This document shows, piece by piece, positions 8,640-21,210 of a stretch of DNA of 23,038 nucleotides; the first letter of the stretch is position 1, and every line of letters starts with the position of its first letter. Both the position numbers and the translations under genes were made by a program. Below the pieces are notes generated by a model that was not told where the DNA came from, searched no databases, and was given only the letters and a program-made list of their open reading frames with translations. Source of the stretch: Phlebiopsis flavidoalba. Taxonomy: Eukaryota; Basidiomycota; Agaricomycetes; Polyporales; Phanerochaetaceae. Location: NCBI GenBank assembly GCA_035772785.1, contig JAOCPU010000111.1:1-23038 (forward strand), written 5' to 3'.

Positions 8640-10162
8640 CTAGTCGACGTTGAATGTAATTTCGTACAAAATCTGGTCAGTCCGATTTCGGAGCCATATT
8701 ATGAGTATCGCAACCAGGCCAACAATGAGACCGGTCTGCGAGAATTGGTTAGCAGCAACACCCATCTGCCTGGAAGACATGTCTTTTCATACCGGAAGAA
8801 GAAGACCGCACTGACGAGGGCGCGTCACCGCTTTGTGCTTTCCTGTCGAGATCTCAACTTTAGCATGATCGGCGGAGAGATGTGTCAGTACACACCGTGT
8901 GTAACTGTCTCCCACATGGAAACCTTCGTCTTTGACATCACGGCAATACGAAACGTGCGCGCGTGGTCTTGTCATCATGACCCTAGTTGTAGGACTCAGT
9001 AAATCGAGGTTGGAGCCTTACGATCCTCCAAGACCCACCGCTAGCGCTATCACAGAGTCCGTATCTGTGGAAATACAGTAAGTATTCAGTATTCGCAGAA
9101 AAATGAAAACATGCCACCCACCAGAGTGGTGAAGTGTTTGCAAGCGCCTGCCGTTGACTCTCCGCCAAAGCCGTACTTGACCACAATCAGAGCTTCCTAC
9201 TACAGCTTCGCCATTATGAACAAAGATCACGGGGCCGTTTACCCCGGAGCTTGATCTCAGAGGGGAGCCGGCAATTCTCGCCTTGATATCGTGGATGTCA
9301 ATCCCAGACTGCATGACCACAGCCAAGTATTGGTGGTTCGGGGAAAGACTGCTCCGTCCGCTGTTCTCCGACTTTCAGTGGATGTCGAAGCATACAAAGA
9401 CAGTGTTGTGGCGTACATAGGGGTCGAAGTGTGAACAATGTTGGCGACAACAGCTGCTGTCGCGATGTCCCAAACCCTATAGTCCTGAATTAGACCCATC
9501 CGTCTGCAGTTAAGCGTAGTGCAACTTACTGGACCCCGTGGAATGCGTAAGATACAATGAGTGACGTACACTCTTTGTTGCGCCAATGGCAGGAGTTGAT
9601 AATGACCTCTAAGTTCATGTTGTCTTGGAATTTACGAGGCGATTGAAGCCGACGAGATGGGGACCAGCGTTCTAGAGAATGAGTGGTAAAGTAGAGATAT
9701 CAAAGAAACTGCAATGTTACGTACTAGAGCCTTTGCCGTGTCCCCATATCCTTATGTCACTCCCAGCCCCAGTGGCAAGTTTGCTACCGTCGGCTGCGAC
9801 GGCTATTGCAGAGATTGCATGGTCTCGCGATACAGCACCTTCGATAACGACCCGTTCCTACGAGCCAGTTTGAGAGCCTGATTCCAGCGTGTACAAGCAC
9901 GTACCTGATCCAACGTTATATTTACGATGGTACCGTTGTCGTAGGCACAAACAATGGTGTTGTTGGAAAACCATTGCAGAGCTACTACTACAGTATGCCT
10001 GTTTTGAATTACTGATATGAAAGACCCGTCAGCCACAGTAGCGATTATAAGGCTATTTCCACCGCCCAACGCTAGGTGGGTGCCGGAGCCACTGAATCCG
10101 ATGCAGCGCCAGTTAGGATAGTCCGTATTGTTCCATTTGTTGCGATATTCAAGAGTAGTCAT
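8640..10162 (-). CDS. WD40-repeat protein with C-terminal membrane anchor
   Basis: Start chosen at 10162 (MTTLEYRNKW...) because WD40 sequence begins at once. An upstream in-frame ATG at 10351 would add 63 unlike residues and leave only 12 bp to the neighbouring start. Exon 1 is 10162-9905 (86 codons), intron 9904-9858, exon 2 9857-9725, intron 9724-9672; later exons are less certain. Repeat signatures include FSGSGTHLALGG, AVAADGSKLATGAGSDIRIW, RVWDIATAAVV, LSPNHQYLAVVMQSGIDIHD and VIFVHNGEAVVGSSDCGQVRLW. The last exon encodes a hydrophobic helix (LIVGLVAILIIWLR) and ends at 8640, so the propeller is probably tethered to a membrane with its bulk on the N-terminal side. This layout is common in an expanded Agaricomycete family of unknown function. 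The 3' end lies 23 bp from the convergent gene ending at 8616. Confidence 0.68.
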
Positions 10163-10363
10163 GAGAAGTTGGGGAAGACAGAGGAGTTTCACCCAGTTAC
10201 AAGCTCCTGCACACTCGGTGGCGCGCTGGGTGTCGGTCAGCTCAAACGCGATAAAGTACAGATCATGTGATTCTTCGCTGTAGACGCGCATTACCTTGCG
10301 CGACGCGCCGCGACGTGTTTCTCCTTTACACATCTGAGGTTCTTCAAACATTCGTCGCTATCT
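10163..10363. promoter_or_regulatory. Bidirectional promoter between the WD40-TM and SUN genes
   Basis: The 201 bp between the chosen WD40 start and the SUN start must hold both promoters and both 5' UTRs. No TATA box stands out in either direction. An open frame that extends the WD40 gene upstream (to 10351) crosses most of it and is treated as fortuitous. Confidence 0.35.
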
Positions 10364-11632
10364 ATGGGATTACTCAACAACCTGGGACTCCGACGTCGGG
10401 ATGAAGATGACGAGATATACTCCTCCGATGCCTTTCAGCTGGAGGAAGAGTCCATGTCGTTCCCCCAAGGTGCGTATCCAGTGGCCTTAGATGTCTTGAC
10501 AATGTTCATGGGTCACATAGCGTCGCTACTACCTAGGGCTGGCCTTAGAGCTAGAGCCAAAGCTAAAGTATGGTGTTCGGTATCAAGCATAAACTAAGGC
10601 TTAAGTACTTTACGTTGCAGGCCGCACCCAAATTGTCAAAACCGGAGAACAGCCAACTGACTCGGGGGAAAATGCTAGACTCGGAGACAGTGAGTAACCT
10701 ATCTCTGGGCGACTTCTGATACTTACAAAGAACGAACAAAGAACCTTCTGACTCTTCGGTGCCTCCATCGTCGAACTCAGTGTCTCCGTCTTGGTCGGTG
10801 GCCTACATGGCCGTTTTCGGCGTCGTGCTCCTCCTACTCAACCTTGCCATCTCAACCGGCGTTCATATCTTCGTAACTCCGCGCATGCGAATGTGCATCA
10901 TTTCCGCTCTCCCTTCGACAATACTGTCCTCGGCCTCCTACTCATCTATCGGTGCCGATGACTGAAGCTCGACCTCCATCTATGCAGAATATGGCCTCCG
11001 AGGCAAAGGGGGCCTATCCGTTATCCACCTTCCTATGCAAACTCTCTAAAGAAAGGTCAATTTGGGGCTGGATATCATCTGCGTTCTCTGCAACACACCA
11101 CAATGACTGCGCCGAGGCCCTTGTCGTACTCAATGACAACGTCTCGGATGACATCTCGAACGACAATTGCTGGACTTTCTCTGGGAGCAATGCTCAATTC
11201 GGGATTCGCCTGGGAGCTGTGGCCAATATCTCACTTATCGCTGTGCAACAGCCGGCTTCGTTATCTCATTTTACAACATTTCCGAAGTCGATGTCCGTCT
11301 GGGGGATGCTGAGCGAGAAAGATAGCATAGCGCAACGTAGTCACCAACGTGGCTTACTTCAAGATCTGTCGAAACATCTACACCAACCCGTTGTCCAGCC
11401 TGTGATTGCAAATCATGTCTTCATTCCCCTCGCATCCTTCACATACGCCATCCATGGTCCAGCACGGCAAGATTTTCCCGGTTTTTTTCGCGTTGTTCAA
11501 GACCTGGGGCTAAGTTTTTGGAGTCTTGGTAATCCAAGTTCATGATAACTGGGGATCTACCGTCTCTACTTTGTGTAGTATACGAGCAATTGGGGTAGAG
11601 GCAGGTGGCATCTTGTGATTTTATCAGCGTAC
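10364..11632 (+). CDS. SUN-domain (Sad1/UNC-84) nuclear envelope protein, several apparent +1 shifts
   Basis: SUN proteins span the inner nuclear membrane and bind KASH proteins, linking nucleus and cytoskeleton. Exons: 10364-10469, 10521-10572, 10621-10689, 10742 to about 10951, 10988-11632. Order: acidic N-terminus, RRYYLGLALELEPKLKYG, one transmembrane segment (AYMAVFGVVLLLLNLAIS, near 10805), then the SUN domain. Hallmarks are NCWTFSGSNAQFGIRLG, FPKSMSVWGML, ASFTYAIHGP...FPGFF and DNWGSTVSTLCSIRAIG, ending at 11630-11632. To read through, one base must be dropped at each of three five-base runs: C5 10462-10466, G5 11008-11012 and T5 11515-11519. The intron between the membrane segment and SUN domain is only about 36 nt. 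The domain call is firm; the exact model is not. Confidence 0.75.
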
Positions 11633-11795
11633 AAACCCTGGCTGGGGAGACAAGGATACTTCGATACAAATTAGTTTGTAGATTAATGATGTGGGGCGCC
11701 ATTCGACCAGTACAGCATGTTCATTATAGAAGCAACAAAAGATACAATTTGACAAATACTCATATATATTACTGGGTGGTCCTCCCTTTACAAAG

Positions 11796-12960
11796 TCACG
11801 ACAAGTCAGCTGTATACCAACGCGAGTTGAAAACAATGGACTTACCCTGTCTACCCTCGGAGTCACGGTCTGATTCCTGGATTGTGACATGCTTGTATAG
11901 TCGTTCCACCGTGTCTTTGAGAACCCACGATGGTTGTCCGCCTTCGGTCATGACAAGGACTCGTTTGGCTCTCAGCCCCCGAAACTTGCGCAGAGCACCC
12001 TCCGAAATGGGCTCCCAGCAGAGCGTAGGGTTTATTACATCGCAAATCCAGATTTGGTAGGTTTCCGGTCCATGGCAGTGGACGAACAGATCATTGAGTT
12101 CCACGCTGTATGGTAAGGGAAGGGAGGGTGGGTGACGAATAGCATAATCTGTTCTAGACGCAAACCAGCTCACGTGGATGTCCTGTCCTCGTACGCGCTT
12201 GACTTTACGCCTGCTAACTTGTTCAATATCCACCTGAAGGAAGATGAGGAGTATCCCATAGACTGTTTTGGGAAACAGACCGTATCCTTAAGGTTTTGAG
12301 CGATGTCCACTGGGGCACGCTCGCTCGATGGACCTGCCGCGGGGCCTGGAGTAACGGCACGTTTCAGATAGTCGATGGCAATCTGAGGGGCCCTAGGCAA
12401 AGTTATAGTTATAATGACAGCACTCTGACTTTGAAGTATAGTCAATTACTTTGTTAGGAAATCGACTTGTCTGACTGTAGATGGGATGGCGGTTGGAGGC
12501 TGAAGATCTGCTTCGTTGTCGGTGAAAGCGTCTCTGCCTGCAAAGCTATGTGAGAGCTTTACAACGAGATCTTGTCTTTGACGTACTTGCAGATGCAGCT
12601 TCAGTTACTGGGGCAGTCATCTTTTCCGCCTTTGCATCAGTAATGTGCGAGACGAAGGTTTGCATTTTCAGAGCGGGTGGCACGCTCGAATCCCTAGAGC
12701 AGAGCGTCAGCTGCGATGGTTCTCAACTTTAGCTCACATCCTCCCTTGTCTGGGTTATGTGGTCTCTGCTTCATGTGCATTTTAGTGGATCACCTCATGA
12801 AGCCGACAGCGATGACCACATACCGAATGCCATTATCCCACTCGCGATGTACAACGGGAAGCTCGATTATACCTGGCCTGTGATTGTGGGGAAGTACGAA
12901 AGATGCTTCGAAATGATCCACGTCCCAGTCGTCGCACGCGTTCATGTTTCCTTTGGCCAT
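11796..12960 (-). CDS. Unidentified 293-residue protein, five exons
   Basis: Exons 12960-12824, 12693-12587, 12537-12450, 12392-12281 and 12233-11796 join in phase (882 nt including stop) with GT-AG introns of 130, 49, 57 and 47 nt and no frame correction. The phase agreement across four introns is the main evidence that it is real. The first exon reads MAKGNMNACDDWDVDHFEAS; the middle is Ala/Pro/Ser-rich; the C-terminal half is compact (HCHGPETYQIWICDVINPTL, then RAKRVLVMTEGGQPSWVLKD). I know no family with these blocks. No signal peptide or membrane segment is seen. A GTAAGT near 11845 could splice away the last ~17 residues, so the C-terminus is uncertain. It shares an upstream region with the divergent 13232 gene. 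Confidence 0.6.
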
Positions 12961-13231
12961 TTTTCTGGTTTGGAGCGACTGAATGAGGACTGCAGCGAGA
13001 GAAGAGACTGTTTATGTAAGCGCACGTAAGCCGCCTCTGCTGAATGTGAGCGCTCTCATGAGCTCTCCTTGACAGCTTGGCCACAGCCGTTTTGGCCACA
13101 CACCGAGCCCGTCGCGCCCCTCAAATTTCAATTGACACGCTCAGCATGCTATATATACCTTTGCGGTCTCAACTTTCTCTCTTTCCCTCCTTCACCTTCG
13201 ACTTCTCGACGCGTTCACGGCGCATCCCTCC
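12961..13231. promoter_or_regulatory. Bidirectional promoter with TATA box
   Basis: 271 bp between two divergent starts. A TATATATA box at 13150-13157 followed by a pyrimidine-rich stretch (TTTCTCTCTTTCCCTCC, about 13169-13190) serves the plus-strand gene. GGCCA occurs twice near 13080-13105 (CTTGGCCACAG and TTTTGGCCACAC), a possible repeated factor site. No TATA box is obvious on the minus side. Confidence 0.45.
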
Positions 13232-16178
13232 ATGACCCCAGCTGGTCGCCCCTCAGACCCACGCTGGCTTCGCCCGGGTTTCGCGCCCCAAGGTCGCTCA
13301 GTATGGCAACGCGGGCAAGAAGCAGAAGCTTCCGCCTGGTTTCTCGCCATATCCTCTACCGCAGGCCAAAGAAGCTGAGGCTGCGCCTCCCTACGAACGA
13401 ACGCGTATGTGGATTTCGGAAGTTGTGAATATATTTGGCTCACACTTGTCCGTAGTGATTATCCCGCCCGAAGAGCTCGTGTTGCAACCTGTACCTCGAT
13501 TTGTCGTTGTCGATGAGGATGTCAACATGCAAGAACCAGGTATAGTCTTCTCTGCGATTGACGCATCCAGCTCTCCACTTATCCATGAAAAGAAATGTCA
13601 GATCTCCTTGCCATGAATCCTCTCTTTCACCCAGCGCGTTTCATAGAGTCGTTTGCAATGGCTCGCCCAAACGCTTATATCAGCCAGGACGGAATATCTC
13701 AGGAACTGGTGCGTATTACCGCTAGACTATGAACACGCTGTCTAAACTGACCTCTACATGTAGCGAGCAGAACCCGATTTCCCGTCGGCATCCCCCCAAC
13801 TTCCGGGAGCATGGGAGACTCCCTGCAACGCATGCTGCCCCCTGCTCGTCAGCCTGCTCTCCCTCCCCAGGCTGCTCTCCCTCCCCAGCCCGCTCCTCCT
13901 CCTCGGGCAGCTCCTCCCCGGGCAGCTCCTCCTCCTCGGGCAGCTCCTCCCCTCAGGCTGCTCCTCCGCCCCAGGCTGCTCCTCCCTCCCCAGCCGCTCC
14001 TCTCCTCAGGGCAGCTCCTCCTCCAGCCCGCTCCTCGGGGGCTGCTCCTCCTCCTCAGGCTGCTCCTCCTCCTCCCCAGGCTGCTCCTCTGCCCCAGGCT
14101 GCTCCTGCGCCCCAGGCTGCTCCTCTGCCCCAGGCTGCTCCTCTGCCCCGGGCTGCTCCTCCCCCCCCCCAGCCCTGCACTGCACTCCCAAACCGGCTCC
14201 AGACTTTGGTATGCGCGGTCCTTTGGCCGAAAGCCCGCACAGCATAGTCTTTCCCCTCCAGACACGTCTGAAGTATCACTCTTTCGTACCTCCTGCTCTG
14301 CAATTCCATCCTTTCGTACCTCCCATACCAACGATGGACAGTCCAATGGAGTGCGACGACTCCGGACATGCGACTAGCACCGTCCGAGCTCCCGTGGCTG
14401 CCAATAAACCCCAACAGCAGGTATTCTTGCCACCAATAAGTGCGAGAGCGACATCGCTGTCAAGGGATAAACAGGACCCACCGTCGCCACTGAAGAAAGG
14501 CAAACAGCGAGAAGTCGTTGAGGAATCCTCCTCCGAATCCTCGACGTCTGATGAGGGCGAAGATGCAGAAGGGCACGGACAGCAAGGAGCTGTCGAGAAC
14601 GGCAGGCGCGGGCAGGTAAGGCTTCTTTCCCCGGCATATTATATCACATATACTCACTGGCGGCATTATCAGAACCGATTTGCAGGACCAAGTGGGTGGA
14701 AACCCATGTCCACGTTGAGTGACAACTATGTGGAGTCGCCAAAACGGAAGCGCTCCAAGGGCAAGAACAAGAAACATACGCGAATCCGTCGTATAGTGGA
14801 TACTTCAGAGGAAGAGGATAGCGATGCGGAATGTGACAAGGAGGCATATGCCTTGGTATGTTTGCTCACTGTTACTCAAACGACTCGTCTAATGTTCGTT
14901 GTCGCCATCTACAGCTGTCAGACATGGGTAGGGTGAACCCTGTAAGTCCAGCCTGTTTCCTTGTGGGCGGTCTCCTTGCTGATGTGAGTTTCAGGGAGCT
15001 CCGGCTACCCGTGGTGACTTGCACCTTCTATACCACGCCTTCCGTGATAAACCTGCCAACTCTCCCCAGCCAAGTCCACCAAAGGCCCCACGGCCATCAT
15101 ATGAACCTCGGCGTATCGCCGTGACCCATGTTCCTGATGATGTTTCTACGCAAACAGGTTCGTCTCATCCAACTGTCATGACTTATGTTCATAAACGTGC
15201 TCTTAGAAACACATCCGTTTGGTCGCTTTTGACATTATGGGCCGGAAAACGCGCAGGTCTCCGTTTCGTCCACCTCCCCCACCGACACCGAGATCGAGTT
15301 CTACAACGCCGCCACCGCTTCAATGGCCCAACCAAGGACGATTTCCGAGTCGACGTACGCGGCAAAAACAAACGTTCGCCATGGAAATATCTGCTGTGCC
15401 GACGTCTTCGCAGCTGAGTACGTCAAACGGGCCGACGCTGTGACGCGCGATGTTGCGACGGCCGCCGAAGCATTTTTAGCACACATCCCCGCATTGTGTG
15501 ACCAATACAAGAGGCTCACAGAGATGAACGGAGTGGTAGAGGGCGATCCCGACACCAAACTCGCAGAAATCCGGCGCGGGCGTCGTAACAAGGTCAGTCG
15601 CAGCCCGTTCATTATTGATTTCTGTACCCACCCACCATAGCTCGGAATCCGGCGATTCGAGGCAATGGAACTGGACGACCGTCTGACAGTAAACTCAGCA
15701 TGGGTTAACGAGCTGGGAACGTTCGGAAATAGTGAAGACGAGTCTGATCATCACGGTTCTACGAAGCGCTATCTCATCAAGAAGTTACCGTGGAGGGCTG
15801 GAGAGCTGACCGACTACCTTCGTGCCCTTGACGCCATGCACATGTCTACTCGGTTCTCCGCGACCGGGCGAGCTCTGAAGGGCAACTGGCCTCGACGCCG
15901 ACTAATCTCAAGAAAGGTTGACAAAGCCAGCGAGGCAGTACGAGGCCTTCCGGTGAACTTCTACGATCCGACGTGGCTGGCGGCCCAGAATCAAGAATAC
16001 GTCAAGTGGTTGAAGATCCGCTACGACATTCGAGTCGATCTCGCACTCCCTGCTTCGGTTAAGAGGTACGTGCACTTTTGCAATTTACAAACATCATGAA
16101 CCTGATTCTGTATACTGTAGCATTGTCTCCCGTTTTCGCCATGTCACTGGCCCCGACACTCCACCTCTTCCTGTCTAA
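13232..16178 (+). CDS. Large unidentified nuclear-type protein with Pro/Ala-rich tract
   Basis: Exons, partly approximate: 13232-13404, 13456-13539, 13602-13708, about 13763-14615, 14673-14855, 14915-14941, 14995-15157, a poorly defined one to 15592, 15641-16065 and 16121-16178. The start at 13232 follows a TATA box but needs one base removed within the first exon to reach the frame KKQKLPPGFSPYPLPQAKEA. After the P/A-rich tract comes a Ser/Glu acidic stretch (ESSSESSTSDEGEDAEG), then a strongly basic one (PKRKRSKGKNKKHTRIRR) resembling a nuclear localisation signal, then SEEEDSDAE. The C-terminal ~200 residues are ordered (RRGRRNK|LGIRRFEAMELDDRL, LIKKLPWRAGELTDYLRALD, GLPVNFYDPTWL). I recall similar C-termini as unnamed Agaricomycete proteins but know no function. 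An open frame between 15207 and 15592 has an unclear acceptor. Confidence 0.5.
13845..14175 (+). repeat. Low-complexity C-rich tract encoding Pro/Ala/Gln repeats
   Basis: Imperfect tandem units of 15-18 bases built on CCCCAGGCTGCTCCTC and CGGGCAGCTCCTCC. In the gene's frame it reads PPQAAPPPRAA-type repeats. The repetitive reading moves from one frame in the first third (to about 13960) to another in the last two thirds, showing that unit lengths are not all multiples of three. The plus strand is nearly free of A; the reverse strand gives spurious Gly-rich frames. Confidence 0.85.
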
Positions 16179-16389
16179 ATCTCGATAATATGGCCTCCTT
16201 TGTACTGTACAAGACTATAGAATCACTAATCTTGTTATCATTGTGTTAGAACCGTCTGACTGGGCCCTTGATAATCAGGAACAAGCGTGATCCAGGTTGA
16301 CTACCAAAAACATTACTCTATCCCCGCACTCTTGTGCACATCACCTCTCTTCGATCGTGGAGTTTTTCAATCTTCATCTTCCCTCCATC

Positions 16390-18264
<1,875 letters not shown>

Positions 18265-18511
18265 CATTACAGTGATTATTAGCTGAATAGATAGTGCAAT
18301 TCATATAGTAGTGTCAGATCTTGATACCATGGCTTCATGCGATTTAAGTAAACATTCTTGCCGACACACCTCGGCATTGTCAAACCGACTCTGCAATCAA
18401 ACTCATTCCATTCCAGAGCGAACATCTACTACTAGCCAGAAAGGAACGTGTTTACACTAGCTGCCGAGTACTGACTTCATCCTCAGTGAGGAGATCTTCG
18501 TATGCACTCAT
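18265..18511. other. Convergent 3' intergenic region
   Basis: 247 bp between the 3' ends of the kinase gene and the minus-strand gene ending at 18512. A small minus frame (MSAYEDLLTEDEV near 18510) follows that stop and could be an alternative C-terminus. Nothing else is recognisable. Confidence 0.3.
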
Positions 18512-19340
18512 CTAGTCATCTGTCAGTGGCAGCACCGATATCTACAACATAGGATATCTCTGACCGTGTTAGACTCTTCGCGGACATGGTCAAAAAGTAG
18601 CACAATCTGTTCAACTATGTTGGCCAACGGTAAGAACGTTATCATAGTTGCATCACATTACCTTGCGCACGATGTCGTGTGCACTATCTGTTGCGTGTAA
18701 TGTTATTCCGGATTCTAGCATCTCCAGGCCGTAATCGATGCAAAGGCCGATATCCGCCAAGAGTTCCTGTGTGCAATCTCGACGGCGTTGGAGGTTGGTA
18801 GTCATGTCCGCTAAGGTGCGCGAATACTCCTATGAGAAAGCCATTCAGTCATTGAGAATAAGTGATTATCGTGCATATGACTTACCAAGAATTTTGCAAC
18901 AGTTTCTCTCCGAGGGTTAGAGCCCTCAGTTCGAAGGCCTTGCAGGACGGCTAGCAGATCATGCAACAGTGCCTTCTCGTGCGGTGAAAAAAAAGCCTGT
19001 CTTCTGTGATCATAAATAGGATCAGCAATGGCAGCACATACCACGACTGTAGCAGGTTCAGAGTCGCTGGAGTGTTCTTGTCTTTCCTGTCGAGCAAATG
19101 GTCTGAAAGCCGAGTTGTTGACAAGATCTGGCTGGTCGGACTCTGTAGCTGTCGTCTCATCAATAATGACGGTAGGAGTGCTGGATCTATTGTCAGCTTC
19201 AATTCCAAGGCTTCAAGCTCTGGATAAGCTGACAAGAGACATGAGTATGGTTAGACTACGCATACCCTGGACATGCCCAGGGAGGTTAGTGAATAAGTGG
19301 CGTTATTCTCTAAGGAGTCTTCGCTTTGATGTACAGTCAT
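18512..19340 (-). CDS. Unidentified five/six-exon protein
   Basis: Exons 19340-19266, 19228-19042, 18996-18886, 18829-18662 and 18541-18512 with GT-AG introns of 37, 45, 56 and 120 nt. From exon 3 onward everything is in phase: AFFSPHEKALLHDLLAVLQG, EYSRTLADMTTNLQRRRD, LLADIGLCIDYGLEMLESG, HDIVRK, then a short last exon ending ISVLPLTDD. Exon 2's coherent reading (TPTVIIDETTATESDQPDLV) requires one base fewer near its start, for example in the TT of GGAATTGAAG. The start at 19340 gives MTVHQSEDSLEN. The sequence is largely helical with an acidic, disordered N-terminal half and may form a coiled coil; I do not recognise a family. Its 3' end faces the kinase gene. Confidence 0.5.
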
Positions 19341-19989
19341 ATTCCCGCGACAGATCTACAATGTGTTAAACACTCAGCACCCGCTTCACATCCGTGTTAC
19401 TGAATTTCGGACTGACTTCGTCTTGAATAAACTCAAGGGTAGTTTCGCGACTGTATACACTGTCATCAGTCACGGTCTCCTTACAATCTCGGCTTTCCTG
19501 TACTGGTTATATCAAGTTCTCTACGGGATCTATGCTGCAATAATGTTACACACTTACAAGCATTCCAAACGGTGTCAAAAGAGAAGCGAGTAGCCAGTCT
19601 TCCAGTGCATACTAGACCCCTGACAGCAGTCTTTATGTCTGGTTGCGCCAGTCAGTTGTCCAGGTCACTGCTTGAACAGACTGAATGGACTTGCCTTCAT
19701 CATAATGCGATCCCATATTCGACTTGGCCGTTAAATGAGCAGTTGTGCCAGCTCTCAAAAGCTTGAAGTGAGCGGAATGGGTGGCAAAGGTCGATCAGTC
19801 ACGTGTGACCACCTCGCGCATGGAGGTGAACGCGCGTCGTGAGTCTTGTCCAGGCTCCCCGCTATGCGCATCCGCCAATTTGGTCGATCCTACTGCCATC
19901 CATGGCCACAAGCAAGTGGTATCCGCAAATGATGGCCTAAGCCTTGAGCGAGGTAAGACGAAGCCGTTAACCAGACTGTTGCGCTAACT
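19341..19989. other. Unassigned region next to the right arm
   Basis: About 650 bp between the 18512-19340 gene and the inverted duplication. The plus open frame 19363-19593 (76 codons) includes a hydrophobic stretch (LLTISAFLYWLYQVLYGIYA) that could be one membrane helix, but nothing else supports a gene. Plus 19781-19987 has no recognisable content. It may be promoter DNA of the leftward gene. Confidence 0.3.
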
Positions 19990-20449
19990 CTGTCACATCC
20001 AGCAAATGAGCCTGGACGCGTCAAAACTTCAGGAAAACGCAGTCAGGCACCTTGAATACACGTTCTCTGAGATGTATAGTATGTGTAGAGAGTCCTGTGG
20101 CTACGCACACCGTTTGTACCTAGAAGTTTCACCCTAAGACCGCAGGCAGCAAATCACAACGCGTCGAAAGCTATTAAAACACGGAATTAGCAGTCAGTAA
20201 AGGCTACATGAAAGAACAGGCAATTGGTACTTACAGACAGATGAAGAAAGTTAAATCAGGCCGATTCCATTCAGAGCAAGGAAGGATGTGCAGAAATACA
20301 GTGAGTCTGCAAGACGCGATTTGCAACGATTTGGCAAGGTTTGCCGCGCCACGTGGTCTGAAAGGCATAGGGTTCTACAAGCACAGCGCCTTTGTCGTCT
20401 ACTCTTACACAATACAACTACCTCCATTACCACTTTCAACCCACACACC

Positions 20450-20760
20450 CTCCCCTCCTTAGATACACTATCATTTACACCCGCCGCGTCCAGCCATCGA
20501 CGATCCTTACCAGCAAACTGGCGCTACCCTGCGCGACGTCGTGCTGCCACTACCAGGAGCTGCAGTACACCGTCAGAGCTCGCCCACGGACGGCCTCGAT
20601 CGACACGTCTCACACTTGTCGCGTTGTGCGCGAATCGACCCGTGCAGGACATTTTGATGGCTCTCATGGAGATGGTACGACGAGCAGCTTGCGTATACCC
20701 TTACTGTTCTCACCTGTCGCCATTGCTCACTGCCATTGCGCAGCTACATAACCCTCGTGT
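20450..20760 (+). pseudogene. Right-arm copy of the F-box-like remnant
   Basis: Matches the left-arm remnant (HYQELQYTV is kept, then MALMEM in another frame) but with indels that break the shared frame within a few codons, including an altered segment after CTGCAGTACACCGTC. No open frame of the family length survives, so this copy cannot encode the domain. Confidence 0.35.
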
Positions 20761-21119
20761 CAATGTCAAGGTCTGCCTGCGTACCAAGCACCCCGATACC
20801 CCGCGCCCGCCCCGAAAGAATGTCTCTCCGTGTCCACGTTCTTCATGGCTTGCACTACGGTCCCCCGGCCTGCTCATCTGGAAACTGGCGCACCAGCGCG
20901 CTGCTGATTCGTCGTGCGCCAGCCACCGGCTCGCCCCTCCCTTCTCCCATGGTGCTCGGCGCGCACCCCGACCTCGGCGCGACAGCTCCGCCGTTCCGCC
21001 CGTGCCTTCGACCCATGCCCCCGGCACGTTGAGACTTTGCATCAACCCACGCGCGTTCTCTTCTCTCACCCCGACGTCCTTCGGGCGCAGTCGCCCCGGC
21101 CTCCGCAACGCGCGAGCCT

Positions 21120-21210
21120 CCTTCTCCACGTCGCGAGTCCCCCCCCCGCGCCTCCCCCCCACCCTTCAGTCCCCCCACCCCCCTCCCCCCCCGGTTGCAC
21201 ACGAACTATG
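21120..21210 (+). repeat. C-rich homopolymer cluster in the right arm
   Basis: A run of poly-C blocks (up to nine or ten C) separated by one to four bases, in the part of the right arm with no counterpart in the left arm. It accounts for part of the extra length of this arm and is prone to slippage and to sequencing error. Confidence 0.7.

Noticed and set aside
10163..10351. N-terminal extension of the WD40 protein from the ATG at 10351
   Set aside because: The added residues do not resemble the family, and this start would leave 12 bp to the divergent SUN start codon.
13849..14414. Gly/Ser- and Gln/Glu-rich open frames on the minus strand
   Set aside because: They are complements of the Pro/Ala-rich repeat tract; other minus-strand frames there are equally open and equally repetitive.
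19363..19593. Small membrane protein
   Set aside because: There is only one hydrophobic stretch in a 76-codon frame with no promoter or conservation evidence; kept only as a remark in the intergenic entry.
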